DNA of 64,000 nucleotides from the NCBI RefSeq assembly GCF_000422545.1, contig NZ_AULZ01000018.1, positions 44,893 through 108,892 of the forward strand. Direction: 5' to 3'. The stretch is from Desulfocurvibacter africanus subsp. africanus DSM 2603. Its GTDB lineage: Bacteria > Desulfobacterota > Desulfovibrionia > Desulfovibrionales > Desulfovibrionaceae. Shown one piece after another: positions 16,582 through 24,257 of this stretch. The stretch's first letter is position 1. Each line of letters begins with the position of its first letter. The notes under the pieces are model-generated. The model did no database searches and was not told where the DNA came from. It saw only the letters and a program-made list of their open reading frames with translations. Both the position numbers and the translations under genes were made by a program.

Positions 16582-18318
16582 ATGGACAAGATCTTACGCA
16601 TTGATGTGGGAGCGGCAGGTGGCCCCAAGGCCAAGGTTGAGCCGGTCGGGGAGTACACGGGCCTTGGCGGTCGCGCGTTGACCACCTCCGTGGTGAGCAA
16701 GGAGGTTCCGCCGGACTGCCATCCCCTGGGACCCGAGAACAAGCTGGTCATCGCTCCAGGGCTCATGAGCGGCTCGGCAGCTTCGTCCTCCGGCCGCCTT
16801 TCCGTGGGCTGCAAGAGCCCCCTCACGGGCACCATCAAGGAAGCCAACTCCGGCGGAACAGCCTCGCAGGCCCTGGGGCGCCTAGGGTATGCCGCCGTCA
16901 TCATCGAGGGCGAGCGCCAGGGCGACGACCTGTACATGATCGTCATGGACAGCAGCGGAGTGAAGATCGAGAAAGCCAACGACTTCCGCATGCTGCCCAA
17001 CTACGACCTGGCCGAGAAGATCAAGACCCGCTTCGGAGACAAGGTTTCGCTCATCTCCATCGGCACCGCGGGCGAGATGCGCATGGCCAACTCGACCATC
17101 GCCGTGACCGACGTGGAATTCCGCCCCTCCCGTCATGCGGGTCGCGGAGGCGTCGGAGCGGTCATGGGCTCCAAGGGCATCAAGGCCATCGTCGTCAATG
17201 CCGAGGGCACGAAGATGCGCCAGCCCGCAAATCCGGACAAATTCAAGGAAGCCAACCGCAAGTTCGTCGAAGGCCTCAAGGGTCACGCCGTGACCGGCCA
17301 GGGCCTGCCTGCCTACGGCACTAACATATTGACCAACGTGCTCAACGAGGCCGGCGGCTACCCGACCTACAACTTCAAGGAAGGCCGCTACAAGCACGCC
17401 GACAAGATCTCCGGCGAGGTGCAAGCCGACCTGGAGACCAAGCGCGGCGGCCTGGCCACTCACGGCTGCCACCGCGGCTGCGCCATCCAGTGTTCCGGCG
17501 TCTACCATGACAAGGACGGCCACTACGTCACCAAACAGCCCGAGTACGAAACCGTATGGGCTCATGGCGGCAACTGCGGCATCTGCGACCTGGACTCCAT
17601 CGCCAGGCTCGACTTCATGGATGACAACTATGGCTTCGACACTATCGAGATGGGCGTAACCATCGGCGTGGCCATGGAGGCCGGACTGATCAAGTTCGGC
17701 GATGCCGAGGGAGCCCAGAGGCTCGTGGACGAGGCTGGCAAGGGCACTCCGCTCGGGCGCATCCTCGGCGCCGGTGCGGCCGTCACGGCCAAGTGCTTCG
17801 GTCTTGAACGCGCCCCGGTGGTCAAGGGACAGGCCATGCCGGCCTACGATCCGCGCGCGGTCAAGGGCATCGGCGTGACCTACGCCACCACGACCCAGGG
17901 CGCCGACCACACCGCCGGTTATGCCGTGGCCACCAACATCCTCAAGGTCGGCGGCGACGTCGATCCGCTCAAGCCCGCCGGACAGGCCGAGCTGTCGCGC
18001 AACCTGCAGATCGCCACTGCCGCGCTGGACTCCACGGGCTACTGCCTGTTCATCGCCTTCGCCATCCTGGACCAGCCCGAGACGTTCCAGGCCATGGTCG
18101 ACTCCATCAATGCCATGTACGGACTGGAACTTACCGGGAATGACGTGGTCGAGCTCGGCAAGAAGGTCCTGCGCATGGAGCGCCAGTTCAACGAGCAGGC
18201 CGGCTTCACCAAGGCTCACGACAGGCTGCCCCGCTACTTCAGCCGCGAGCCCCTGGCTCCTCATAACGTCGTTTTCGACGTGTCCGACAAGGAGCTCGAT
18301 AGCGTTTTCAACTTCTAA
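16582..18318 (+). CDS. aor: Tungsten-dependent aldehyde:ferredoxin oxidoreductase
   Basis: A 578-aa AOR-family enzyme that oxidises aldehydes to acids with ferredoxin, using a tungsten bis-pyranopterin and a [4Fe-4S] cluster. Cluster ligands are seen as C296, C300 and C304 (GCHRGCAIQCSG) and C488 in the DSTGYC motif. A DNYGFDTIEMG segment matches the pterin-binding D-x-x-G-x-D pattern. The ATG at 16582 has AGGAG six bases upstream. Following adh, hdr and flx, it would convert acetaldehyde to acetate and feed reduced ferredoxin to the Hdr/Flx complex. A strong hairpin follows the stop. Confidence 0.93.
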   Translation: MDKILRIDVGAAGGPKAKVEPVGEYTGLGGRALTTSVVSKEVPPDCHPLGPENKLVIAPGLMSGSAASSSGRLSVGCKSPLTGTIKEANSGGTASQALGRLGYAAVIIEGERQGDDLYMIVMDSSGVKIEKANDFRMLPNYDLAEKIKTRFGDKVSLISIGTAGEMRMANSTIAVTDVEFRPSRHAGRGGVGAVMGSKGIKAIVVNAEGTKMRQPANPDKFKEANRKFVEGLKGHAVTGQGLPAYGTNILTNVLNEAGGYPTYNFKEGRYKHADKISGEVQADLETKRGGLATHGCHRGCAIQCSGVYHDKDGHYVTKQPEYETVWAHGGNCGICDLDSIARLDFMDDNYGFDTIEMGVTIGVAMEAGLIKFGDAEGAQRLVDEAGKGTPLGRILGAGAAVTAKCFGLERAPVVKGQAMPAYDPRAVKGIGVTYATTTQGADHTAGYAVATNILKVGGDVDPLKPAGQAELSRNLQIATAALDSTGYCLFIAFAILDQPETFQAMVDSINAMYGLELTGNDVVELGKKVLRMERQFNEQAGFTKAHDRLPRYFSREPLAPHNVVFDVSDKELDSVFNF

Positions 18319-18328
18319 GCGATGGAGC

Positions 18329-18362
18329 GCCGGCTCGCAGGCCTCTACGCCTGCGAGCCGGC
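18329..18362 (+). terminator. Strong hairpin after aor (no T-tract)
   Basis: A perfect 14-bp stem (18329-18342 with 18349-18362, loop of six) starts ten bases after the aor stop. It is the likely end of the adh-hdr-flx-aor transcript or a processing site. Only short C/T sequence follows, so termination may be partial. Confidence 0.75.
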
Positions 18363-18378
18363 CCTTCCCGGTGTACAC

Positions 18379-19035
18379 ATGCCGTCAACTGAACCTGTCG
18401 ACCTGCTCTCCCGCATCACCGGCGCCGCTCCCTCACTATTGCGATTTACCCACGCTCAACCGAATCAATTCGAGATCATCCTGCAGGCCGGCTTCGCCCT
18501 TCCCGTAGAACGGCCGACTAATGTGTACGAATTCCTGCGCGACCAGCTCGGCGTTCCCGAGGAGGTCATCCAGCAACGCATTCAGACGCTTTTCTTGAAT
18601 AGCAGTCCGGTCGACAACCTGCTTACGGCGCAGGTCCGCCCAGGCAGCACGCTTGCCTTGTCCGGCGCCTTGCCGGGACTGTTGGGCGCGACCATGCGCC
18701 GTGGCGGGTACTACTCCCGGATGCGCGAAGGCATTTCATACAAGCAGGATGAGCCGCTGACCGAGGAACACGCAAAGCCTTTCCTCGTCCAGGTGCGCCT
18801 ATACAACCTCATGGCCCGTGATTTGGCCGGATATGCGCTGCGTCGCGGCATTCTCGTACCCAAGGACCGCCTGTGCGAGTTCCTTGAACAACAGCCCCCA
18901 GCTTTTTGGATGCAGTTCGGCCATTGCGAGCTGGATGAAAAGCCCATACCCACGGATGCGTTCCATCAGGCGGCCTGGGAGCCCTGCACGGAGACGATTC
19001 TGCTCCTGCTTGCGGATTCCCCTGTCAAAGAGTGA
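18379..19035 (+). CDS. Conserved-looking protein of unknown function
   Basis: I do not recognise this 218-aa protein. The frame is open further upstream (from 18322), but that would place the start inside the aor terminator hairpin, so the ATG at 18379 is preferred although no good ribosome site precedes it. The sequence is soluble and mixed alpha/beta, with a distinctive LSGALPGLLGATMRRGGYYSRMR stretch near residue 95, split here as LSGALPGLLGATM and RRGGYYSRMR. It contains an early PTNVYEFLRDQLGVPEEV region. It sits 19 bases before the TrfA-like gene, so the two are probably co-transcribed. Confidence 0.7.
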   Translation: MPSTEPVDLLSRITGAAPSLLRFTHAQPNQFEIILQAGFALPVERPTNVYEFLRDQLGVPEEVIQQRIQTLFLNSSPVDNLLTAQVRPGSTLALSGALPGLLGATMRRGGYYSRMREGISYKQDEPLTEEHAKPFLVQVRLYNLMARDLAGYALRRGILVPKDRLCEFLEQQPPAFWMQFGHCELDEKPIPTDAFHQAAWEPCTETILLLLADSPVKE

Positions 19036-19054
19036 GGACCGCGGGAGAAACAGC

Positions 19055-19867
19055 ATGCTTTTTTCAGATTATCTGGACGACGGACACCTTGATCCCCGGC
19101 TTGAGGGCCCCCTAACGCAGGATCCTCTCGGCTCGTGCGGCCCGCGCCCTGGCGAGCGGCAAGCCTTGTGCCATAAGGCCTCATTCTTTTTGGCCTCGAA
19201 CCTTTTTGCTCCCGTATACGCGCGCCAGCGAAGAATTATCCCGAGCCAGCCTCTACGGATGGCTTCATCCACCAAAACGGTCGTGTTCTGCGGAGAGCAG
19301 CTCGACCAGTCCGACCTGGACGTGCTGTTGCTGTTGCTGGCGAAGGCGCAAGCCACCGGCAGCGCGCCTGGAAGAGGCTTCCGCGTCCATGCGGGGGAAT
19401 TGGCCTCGGGTCGGGCCAGGCGCACCACTCCCGGTTTCCCGGATCGGCTGCTGGACTGTCTGTTCCGCCTTGAGGCTGGGCGTATCGCCGTGCGCGCCGG
19501 ACGGTTCAGCTTCAGCATGCAGTTGTTGAGCAAGTTTCTCTATGATCATGAGATGCAGGAATTCGTGGTGTATTTCGATAAGAACGTGCAGTGTTCGTTC
19601 ATGGTCGGAAGCCTGCAGCGGTTCGTGCGAGAACGCCTCTCACTTGGACGCGATCCGTTAGCCAAGTGGCTGCACGCCTTGGCTTGGAGCCTGGAAGAGC
19701 CCTTGTGCTTCACTGAGCCGATGCTGCAGGAGCTGAGCGGCCACACACAGGGGCGGCGCAGAGGTTCGGCCCTGCGTTTCGCGCCCAGGCTGGAGCAGCT
19801 CGCCGACTTGGAGACCATGAAGGTCGAACGCCTCGATTCGGATCGGATTCTGCTGTCCCGCGCCTAG
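19055..19867 (+). CDS. TrfA-family replication initiator homologue
   Basis: A 270-aa protein with the features of plasmid replication initiator TrfA: VFCGEQLDQSDLDVLLLLL near residue 76, a middle winged-helix region, and LAKWLHALAWSLEEPLCFT followed by LQELSG and a helix of SALRFAPRLEQL. TrfA binds iterons and opens a plasmid origin. The gene starts at an ATG preceded by a GGGAGA site, 19 bases after the unknown gene. No iteron array, partition genes or other plasmid backbone is seen nearby, so this may be a domesticated or stranded copy. Identification is by pattern only; confidence is moderate. Confidence 0.7.
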   Translation: MLFSDYLDDGHLDPRLEGPLTQDPLGSCGPRPGERQALCHKASFFLASNLFAPVYARQRRIIPSQPLRMASSTKTVVFCGEQLDQSDLDVLLLLLAKAQATGSAPGRGFRVHAGELASGRARRTTPGFPDRLLDCLFRLEAGRIAVRAGRFSFSMQLLSKFLYDHEMQEFVVYFDKNVQCSFMVGSLQRFVRERLSLGRDPLAKWLHALAWSLEEPLCFTEPMLQELSGHTQGRRRGSALRFAPRLEQLADLETMKVERLDSDRILLSRA

Positions 19868-20025
19868 GAACGCCTTTGGCCAAAAATCTGGGATGAATAA
19901 TTGCAGGGCAGGAAATGCGCCTGCTTTCGTGGCGCAGTTTCCGCTCCGTGCTCATGAACATGCGGCTTCAGGCGCAATGCGAAGAAGCTGACGACTACAC
20001 ACCGAGCTTATCCGCAGCATTATTG

Positions 20026-20068
20026 CTTGGCCCATGGGGCCATGGCCTAAGTCGATGCATGGGCCAAG
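20026..20068. repeat. 11-bp inverted repeat enclosing a 10-bp palindrome
   Basis: CTTGGCCCATG (20026-20036) is repeated in inverse at 20058-20068, with GGCCATGGCC inside the gap. It lies between the convergent TrfA-like gene and the DinB-like gene and may act as a two-way terminator. Confidence 0.5.
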
Positions 20069-20160
20069 GCTCGGGGCGGGACAAGTCGCGACCATCCTGT
20101 CCTGCTGATGCCTTTTCCGCAACCGCTCAGCCCATTCGCAAGCCCAGCCAATCCTCCCGC

Positions 20161-20661
20161 TTATCCCGTCAGATACTCACTTCCCTTTGGCCACAGGTTG
20201 AGAACCTGACGCATCATCGCCAGTTCCCCGGTATGATAGGCCAGGTGGTCCGCAGCAGTGAGCACCTCCCGGAACACGGTGTAGTCAGGCGCATGGGCAA
20301 TGGGTGCGAAGAGGTCGATCCGAGGGTCGCGGACCATTTTTTCCAGGGCTGCGAGGTCTCCCAGAAGCCACTCCGCGCTGCTTCGCCAGCCTGTAGCGTC
20401 TGTCCTCGCTTCCGGCCTGGGCCGATAGCCCTCGGGGTACTCCGGCGAGATATGCTCGGGATTGCGGATGAACTCCACGATATCCCAGAGGGTGATGCGC
20501 ATGTGCTCCAGGATATGCCAGCAGGAATACGGCGAGTTGGGCGGCTTGGCGTTCATTTGGTCGAGGGGGAAATCGGCCAGGACCTCGTCCGGGCTCATGT
20601 GCGCGTGCCCGCCGCGCAGAAGAGTTAGCAGCTCCTTGCGTAGCGTGGAATCCGCCTGCAT
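20161..20661 (-). CDS. DinB-like family protein
   Basis: A 166-aa four-helix-bundle protein of the DinB/YfiT-like superfamily. The predicted metal-site histidines are in SCWHILEHMRITLWD and in the C-terminal ADHLAYHTGELAMMRQVL stretch, the family hallmark. Members act as thiol-dependent S-transferases or metal-binding proteins; the substrate cannot be told from sequence. It is a single gene, transcribed toward the TrfA-like gene. The start has a nearby GGAGG-type site. Confidence 0.85.
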   Translation of the reverse strand: MQADSTLRKELLTLLRGGHAHMSPDEVLADFPLDQMNAKPPNSPYSCWHILEHMRITLWDIVEFIRNPEHISPEYPEGYRPRPEARTDATGWRSSAEWLLGDLAALEKMVRDPRIDLFAPIAHAPDYTVFREVLTAADHLAYHTGELAMMRQVLNLWPKGSEYLTG

Positions 20662-20747
20662 GGTCGTGCCTCCTTATACGCAGCCGAGTAACTGATGCTG
20701 CCTCACCAGATCATCAATAGAAACCATATTCTATTTTTTTCAAATCC

Positions 20748-20776
20748 GCACTGATTGCGCAAGGCTCAATCAGTGC
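20748..20776. repeat. 10-bp inverted repeat in an intergenic region
   Basis: GCACTGATTG and its inverse CAATCAGTGC are separated by nine bases. A T-run lies just upstream on the plus strand, the wrong side for a terminator on either strand, so its function is unclear. It may be an operator for the DinB-like gene. Confidence 0.4.
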
Positions 20777-20858
20777 TCATGGTCAGGCGGGCCGTACGGT
20801 ATAGCGGGCAGGTCACGCCGTCACTCTAGCCGGGACACCGCGGATCAGCTCTTGATGT

Positions 20859-20891
20859 AAACGGCCCGACGCCTAGTGCGTCAGGCCGTTT
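20859..20891 (-). terminator. Terminator of the YkgJ-family gene
   Basis: AAACGGCC-x-GACGC pairs with GCGTC-x-GGCCGTTT across a five-base loop. Read on the minus strand, it lies 60 bases after the stop at 20951 and ends in its own TTT, so it probably ends that transcript. Confidence 0.65.
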
Positions 20892-20950
20892 TGCGTTGCA
20901 AGCTAAGTAACCTATAGCTTTTTCCAGCGAATCCAGGCGAGTCGCTGGCC

Positions 20951-21628
20951 CTACCCTTCGGCCAGGGCGTCGCCTTCGCGGTCGTGGTCGAAGGCCCGGC
21001 AGCCGCTATATTCCGCCTGCTCGCGTGTGTAAGGGAAGGTGCGGCATTTGAGGGGCTTGTGCAGGTGGATGGCGCAACCCATGCCGCCGTTCATCTTGCG
21101 CAGCCAGGGACAGCGCTTGAAGTACTCCCCGGTCTTGGGGTTGACCCAAGCCTTGTAATAGATGCGCCCCTCGCGTTTTTCCTCCGACACCAGGCGCAGG
21201 ATGGACGTAAATCCCGCGCGCCGCCAGCCCTCGACTTCCTCCACGGACACCAGGCCCTGCCATGCGTCGCGAAAACGAGTGCAGCACAGGCCGCACATGC
21301 GGCAGTTGTAGCCTAGCGGAGGGCGGGAGAACTCGGCCATGACCTTGAGGGACAGGGCCTCGGGAGTGAGGCCTTCAAGGATCGCGAGCCTGCTCATGAG
21401 TTCTGCCAGGGCCGCGGACCTGTTCTGATCCAGCGTCAGCAGAGTGGGCTTGGGGTAGCGCAACTCGCAGGCGCCTGCGGGGTCCTGGGCCAATGTCGTA
21501 ACCTCGGGCTTGCCGGACAGCCACAGGTCGCGCACGGACCAGCCCTGGCGGATAAGATACTTCTCTACCATGGACAGACAGAGCCCAAGGAGCGGCTCGC
21601 CGGTCCCCGGCCTCGATTCGATGGCCAT
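20951..21628 (-). CDS. YkgJ-family cysteine cluster protein
   Basis: A 225-aa protein of the zinc/iron-chelating cysteine cluster family (UPF0153/YkgJ). The cysteines are in YNCRMCGLCCTRF, KRCPW, GCAIH and LKCRTFPY, the family's typical spread. Function is unknown beyond metal binding. The ATG at 21628 has GGAGG six bases upstream; the longer open frame to 21697 is rejected for lack of a site. A clear terminator follows. Confidence 0.87.
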   Translation of the reverse strand: MAIESRPGTGEPLLGLCLSMVEKYLIRQGWSVRDLWLSGKPEVTTLAQDPAGACELRYPKPTLLTLDQNRSAALAELMSRLAILEGLTPEALSLKVMAEFSRPPLGYNCRMCGLCCTRFRDAWQGLVSVEEVEGWRRAGFTSILRLVSEEKREGRIYYKAWVNPKTGEYFKRCPWLRKMNGGMGCAIHLHKPLKCRTFPYTREQAEYSGCRAFDHDREGDALAEG

Positions 21629-22037
21629 GCACACCTCCACGCGCACGGCTGCGCCAGAATTCTGCCTAACGGCGCAACGGCACGTGCTCAAGCCCACATG
21701 GCGGGCGGTTTACATTTCTGAATCAGGGGAAGATCACACTCCCGGGCGGGAGCGCAGCGGGCGACAGGGACAGGGCGTCTCTGGCCGGGGCGGACTATAG
21801 GCCAGTGGATGGCGGTCCGCAATAGGTCACGCCAGACATTTCAGCAACGACCTAGACGCAAGTATGGACCATAGTTGCTGATGCCTACAACCGAAGTTCG
21901 AGTAGGCGGAGAAAGATTACACCTCAAAATACGACACAGACCTAAGCCGAACATCTTCTCCGCGCCGGCCATTGTGCTATAGTCTCGCCAAGCTTCGTTG
22001 TTCCGGACCGCAGGATAACCACGGAGGACTGCAGGAC
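21629..22037. other. Intergenic region with an extended -10 before the NlpC/P60 gene
   Basis: About 410 bases between divergent genes. An extended -10 (TG-C-TATAGT, 21975-21983) lies 55 bases before the NlpC/P60 start and may be its promoter. Nothing else is evident. Confidence 0.4.
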
Positions 22038-23108
22038 ATGGCTTTCCGCATGCGCAAGAGCATCCCCCTATCGATCGCTATTTTATTCCTGCTGGCCGGC
22101 GTATGCCTTGCCGCCGGCCGTCCGCTGACGGAATTTTCGAGACTGGTGCGTAAGGACACCGCACTGACAAGCGCGGACAAGCTGGCCTGGATTCGTGCGG
22201 CCAAGGCTAACTTCGACAATCGCACCCGCACGGACTACAGCCAGATTCTCTACAAATACCTTAAGCTTTCGACGGATGGCCGCTTTGGCATGTCCGAATG
22301 CCTGCGTGCGGCCAGCGCGGCGGTGGAGGCTGCCGAATTGGGAGCCGAGGAGCCTCTCCTGCGCGGCATGGGCGAACTGGCCTTGGAATACCGCCTAAGC
22401 AAGGACCAACTATTCTTCCACGCCTCGGTTCTTGAGCGCGCCGGCATGCGTGGCGTCCCCGCCGGACTGGGGGTGGACCTGCTGGCCCACGGGCTAGCCG
22501 TAGGCTGGAACGAGTTGGATTACCACATGGTCCTGAGTGGCGTGGCCGAACTGGTAGCCCAGAGCGTGGCCCCGGATCTGGCGGCTTTATACATTCATTA
22601 TTGGGAGTCGCGCCTATCCGGGCCGCCCAAGGCTTTCGTGGCCAAAGCCGTCGAGAGCATCCCCGAATCCAGTAAGGGCAGCCTGCACAGGCTACCCGAA
22701 CATGCCCTGGCCATGCTTGCGGATTTCCGCACCAGCCTGGCACCCTGGCTCGGCACTCCCTACGTTTGGGGCGGCATATCCCAAGAAGGAGCCGACTGCT
22801 CGGGGTTCACCAAGGAAATCCTGAGCAACGTCGGCTGCGTCATCCCGCGTGTGAGCCGCGATCAGGCCAAGATTGGCCGTAGAATCAAAGTGTCCGACCT
22901 GCAGCCAGGGGACCTGATCTTTTTTGACATGGAATTGAAGGGCCACATAAGCCACGTAGGACTCTATCTCGGCGGTGATCTCATGGCCCACGCATCCTCG
23001 TCCCGCGGGGTCATCATCATTCCCTTCTCCAACAGCTACTTCCAACAACGCTTCGTCATGGCCCGACGAGTACTGACTCAGGAGGCGGGCAAAGCGCCCG
23101 CCTCCTGA
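22038..23108 (+). CDS. Secreted NlpC/P60 family peptidase
   Basis: A 356-aa exported cell-wall hydrolase. A signal peptide covers residues 1 to about 27 (basic start, then LSIAILFLLAGVCLAAG); Val at -1 of the nearest Cys argues against a lipobox. A helical middle region of about 200 residues is followed by the C-terminal NlpC/P60 domain with LGTPYVWGG, catalytic Cys in ADCSGF, and His in HISHVGLYLG and MAHASSSRGV. Such enzymes cut gamma-D-Glu-diaminopimelate bonds in peptidoglycan. GGAGG lies ten bases before the ATG. An 11-bp hairpin overlaps the stop codon. Confidence 0.9.
   Translation: MAFRMRKSIPLSIAILFLLAGVCLAAGRPLTEFSRLVRKDTALTSADKLAWIRAAKANFDNRTRTDYSQILYKYLKLSTDGRFGMSECLRAASAAVEAAELGAEEPLLRGMGELALEYRLSKDQLFFHASVLERAGMRGVPAGLGVDLLAHGLAVGWNELDYHMVLSGVAELVAQSVAPDLAALYIHYWESRLSGPPKAFVAKAVESIPESSKGSLHRLPEHALAMLADFRTSLAPWLGTPYVWGGISQEGADCSGFTKEILSNVGCVIPRVSRDQAKIGRRIKVSDLQPGDLIFFDMELKGHISHVGLYLGGDLMAHASSSRGVIIIPFSNSYFQQRFVMARRVLTQEAGKAPAS
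23080..23106. terminator. Hairpin overlapping the stop of the NlpC/P60 gene
   Basis: An 11-bp perfect stem (23080-23090 with 23096-23106, loop of five) sits at the end of the coding region, between two convergent genes only six bases apart. It probably works as a terminator in both directions, although no T-run follows. Confidence 0.65.
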
Positions 23109-23114
23109 CCCCCG

Positions 23115-23918
23115 TTACTCCTCATCACGCAGAAAACGCATGGCCTGGTGCACGTCCCAATCATGATGTACCACCTTGGACAGCGCCTTGACCAAGCGAG
23201 CCGGATTCTCGGCCTGGAAAATATTACGACCGATGGAAAGGCCCGAGCCCCCGGCGGTAATGGAATCATAAACCATACGCACCAGGGACTCGGTATTGTC
23301 GATCTTTGGGCCGCCGGCAATAACCACCGGCACGCAGCAGGCCTCCACCACGCGCGAGAAACTCTCCACGTCCCCGGTGTAAGCCACCTTGATGACGTCC
23401 GCCCCCAGTTCCTGGCCTACACGCGCGCAATGGCGCACCACCTCGGGGGCATATTCGTCGGCGACCTTGGGACCACGGGCGTACATCATGGCCAATACAG
23501 GCATGCCCCAATCGGCGGCCTTGGAGGTGACGTAGCCCAGGTCGGCAAGCATGCGCCCTTCCGTTTCATCGCCCAGGTTAACGTGCACGGACACCGCGTC
23601 GGCGCCAAGACGCAACGCATCCTCAACAGTGGCCACCAGGGCCTTGGCGTTGGGCTTGGGCGAAAGTGAGGTGGAGGCCGAAAGATGGATGACCAGGCCA
23701 ACGTCCTTCCCGTAGCCGCGGTGCGTGCAGCGCGGCAGGCCCTTGTGCATGAGCACGGCGTTGGCCCCGCCCTCGGCTACCTGATTGACCGTGCCCTTGA
23801 AATCCACCAGGCCGTAGATGGGCCCTACACTGATGCCGTGGTCCAGGGGTACAATGACGGTGCGATGGGTGTTGCGGTCGAGAATGCGTTCGAGGCGGAC
23901 GGCTTTTCCGAGCAGCAT
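23115..23918 (-). CDS. aroA': Class I aldolase, probable 2-amino-3,7-dideoxy-D-threo-hept-6-ulosonate synthase
   Basis: A 267-aa TIM-barrel Schiff-base aldolase of the DeoC/LacD/archaeal Fba superfamily. The N-terminal [13 protein letters not shown] and [11 protein letters not shown] (with the Schiff-base Lys) are typical, and VVIAGGPK and LSIGRNIFQ form the phosphate site. In Desulfovibrio this branch has been assigned as AroA', the first step of an alternative route to 3-dehydroquinate and aromatic amino acids; a fructose-bisphosphate aldolase would look similar. The phenylalanine-rich leader in front of it strongly favours the aromatic role. The start at 23918 has AGGAG seven bases upstream. 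No aroB' neighbour is present in the window. Confidence 0.85.
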   Translation of the reverse strand: MLLGKAVRLERILDRNTHRTVIVPLDHGISVGPIYGLVDFKGTVNQVAEGGANAVLMHKGLPRCTHRGYGKDVGLVIHLSASTSLSPKPNAKALVATVEDALRLGADAVSVHVNLGDETEGRMLADLGYVTSKAADWGMPVLAMMYARGPKVADEYAPEVVRHCARVGQELGADVIKVAYTGDVESFSRVVEACCVPVVIAGGPKIDNTESLVRMVYDSITAGGSGLSIGRNIFQAENPARLVKALSKVVHHDWDVHQAMRFLRDEE

Positions 23919-23977
23919 GGGGAACTCCTGTGCGTTTGCCCCCAAAGCCCGACGCGGCCGCCTCTTCCCCATGCCTA

Positions 23978-24019
23978 AAAGGCAAAGGGGCCGCAGGCGG
24001 CGGACGCCTGCGGCCCCTT
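23978..24019 (-). terminator. Leader terminator (attenuator) of aroA'
   Basis: A 14-bp perfect stem (24019-24006 with 23998-23985, loop of seven) is followed on the minus strand by TTTGCCTTTT. It lies between the leader peptide and the aroA' start, about 60 bases before the latter. An upstream segment, 24075-24062, can pair with 24015-24002 (14 bp, one G-U), which would open this terminator. Confidence 0.8.
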
Positions 24020-24075
24020 GGGAGCGCTTTTGATGTGAAACCTAGTCTCGCGCGCACCCCTGGCCACAGGCGTCC
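24002..24075 (-). promoter_or_regulatory. Predicted antiterminator of the aroA' leader
   Basis: On the minus strand, GGACGCCTGTGGCC (24075-24062) is complementary to GGCCGCAGGCGTCC (24015-24002), the first arm and part of the loop of the terminator. The two pairings exclude each other, as in amino-acid attenuators. The upstream segment lies within and just after the leader's Phe codons, where a stalled ribosome would leave it free. Confidence 0.75.
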
Positions 24076-24131
24076 TGCCTAAAAAAGAAAAAGAAGGAAA
24101 AGTAGCAGGCGCTGTAGGTTAGGGTATGCAT
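24042..24131 (-). CDS. Phenylalanine-rich leader peptide of aroA'
   Basis: A 29-codon frame, ATG to TAG, too short for normal gene calling. The peptide begins MHTLTYSACY and continues FSFFFFFRQ before DACGQGCARD, so it has six Phe codons in a run of seven, plus two Tyr. This resembles the pheA and pheST leader peptides of enterobacteria. It ends 22 bases before a terminator hairpin and overlaps the antiterminator segment. No ribosome site is present; the predicted promoter places the mRNA start at or near the ATG, so it may be leaderless. Stalling at Phe codons when charged tRNA-Phe is scarce would favour readthrough into aroA'. Confidence 0.78.
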   Translation of the reverse strand: MHTLTYSACYFSFFFFFRQDACGQGCARD

Positions 24132-24137
24132 GGAGTA

Positions 24138-24166
24138 TTTCTATCCGCAGGGTGAAAGGTTGTCAA
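24138..24166 (-). promoter_or_regulatory. Sigma-70 promoter of the aroA' leader
   Basis: On the minus strand, TTGACA (24166-24161) and TAGAAA (24143-24138) are separated by 17 bases. The start would fall close to 24131, the first base of the leader ATG. Confidence 0.7.
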
Positions 24167-24257
24167 CTATCTACCCCTTCAAGCCATTATCGGCTCATGC
24201 TGGCCAAGTATCAGCATAAGTCCCACTGGATGCCAATCCGGATCTTCGACAATAGTG

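Noticed and set aside
24081..24105. The T-rich minus-strand run in the aroA' leader as a terminator tail
   Set aside because: No hairpin precedes it; it is explained by Phe codons of the leader peptide.
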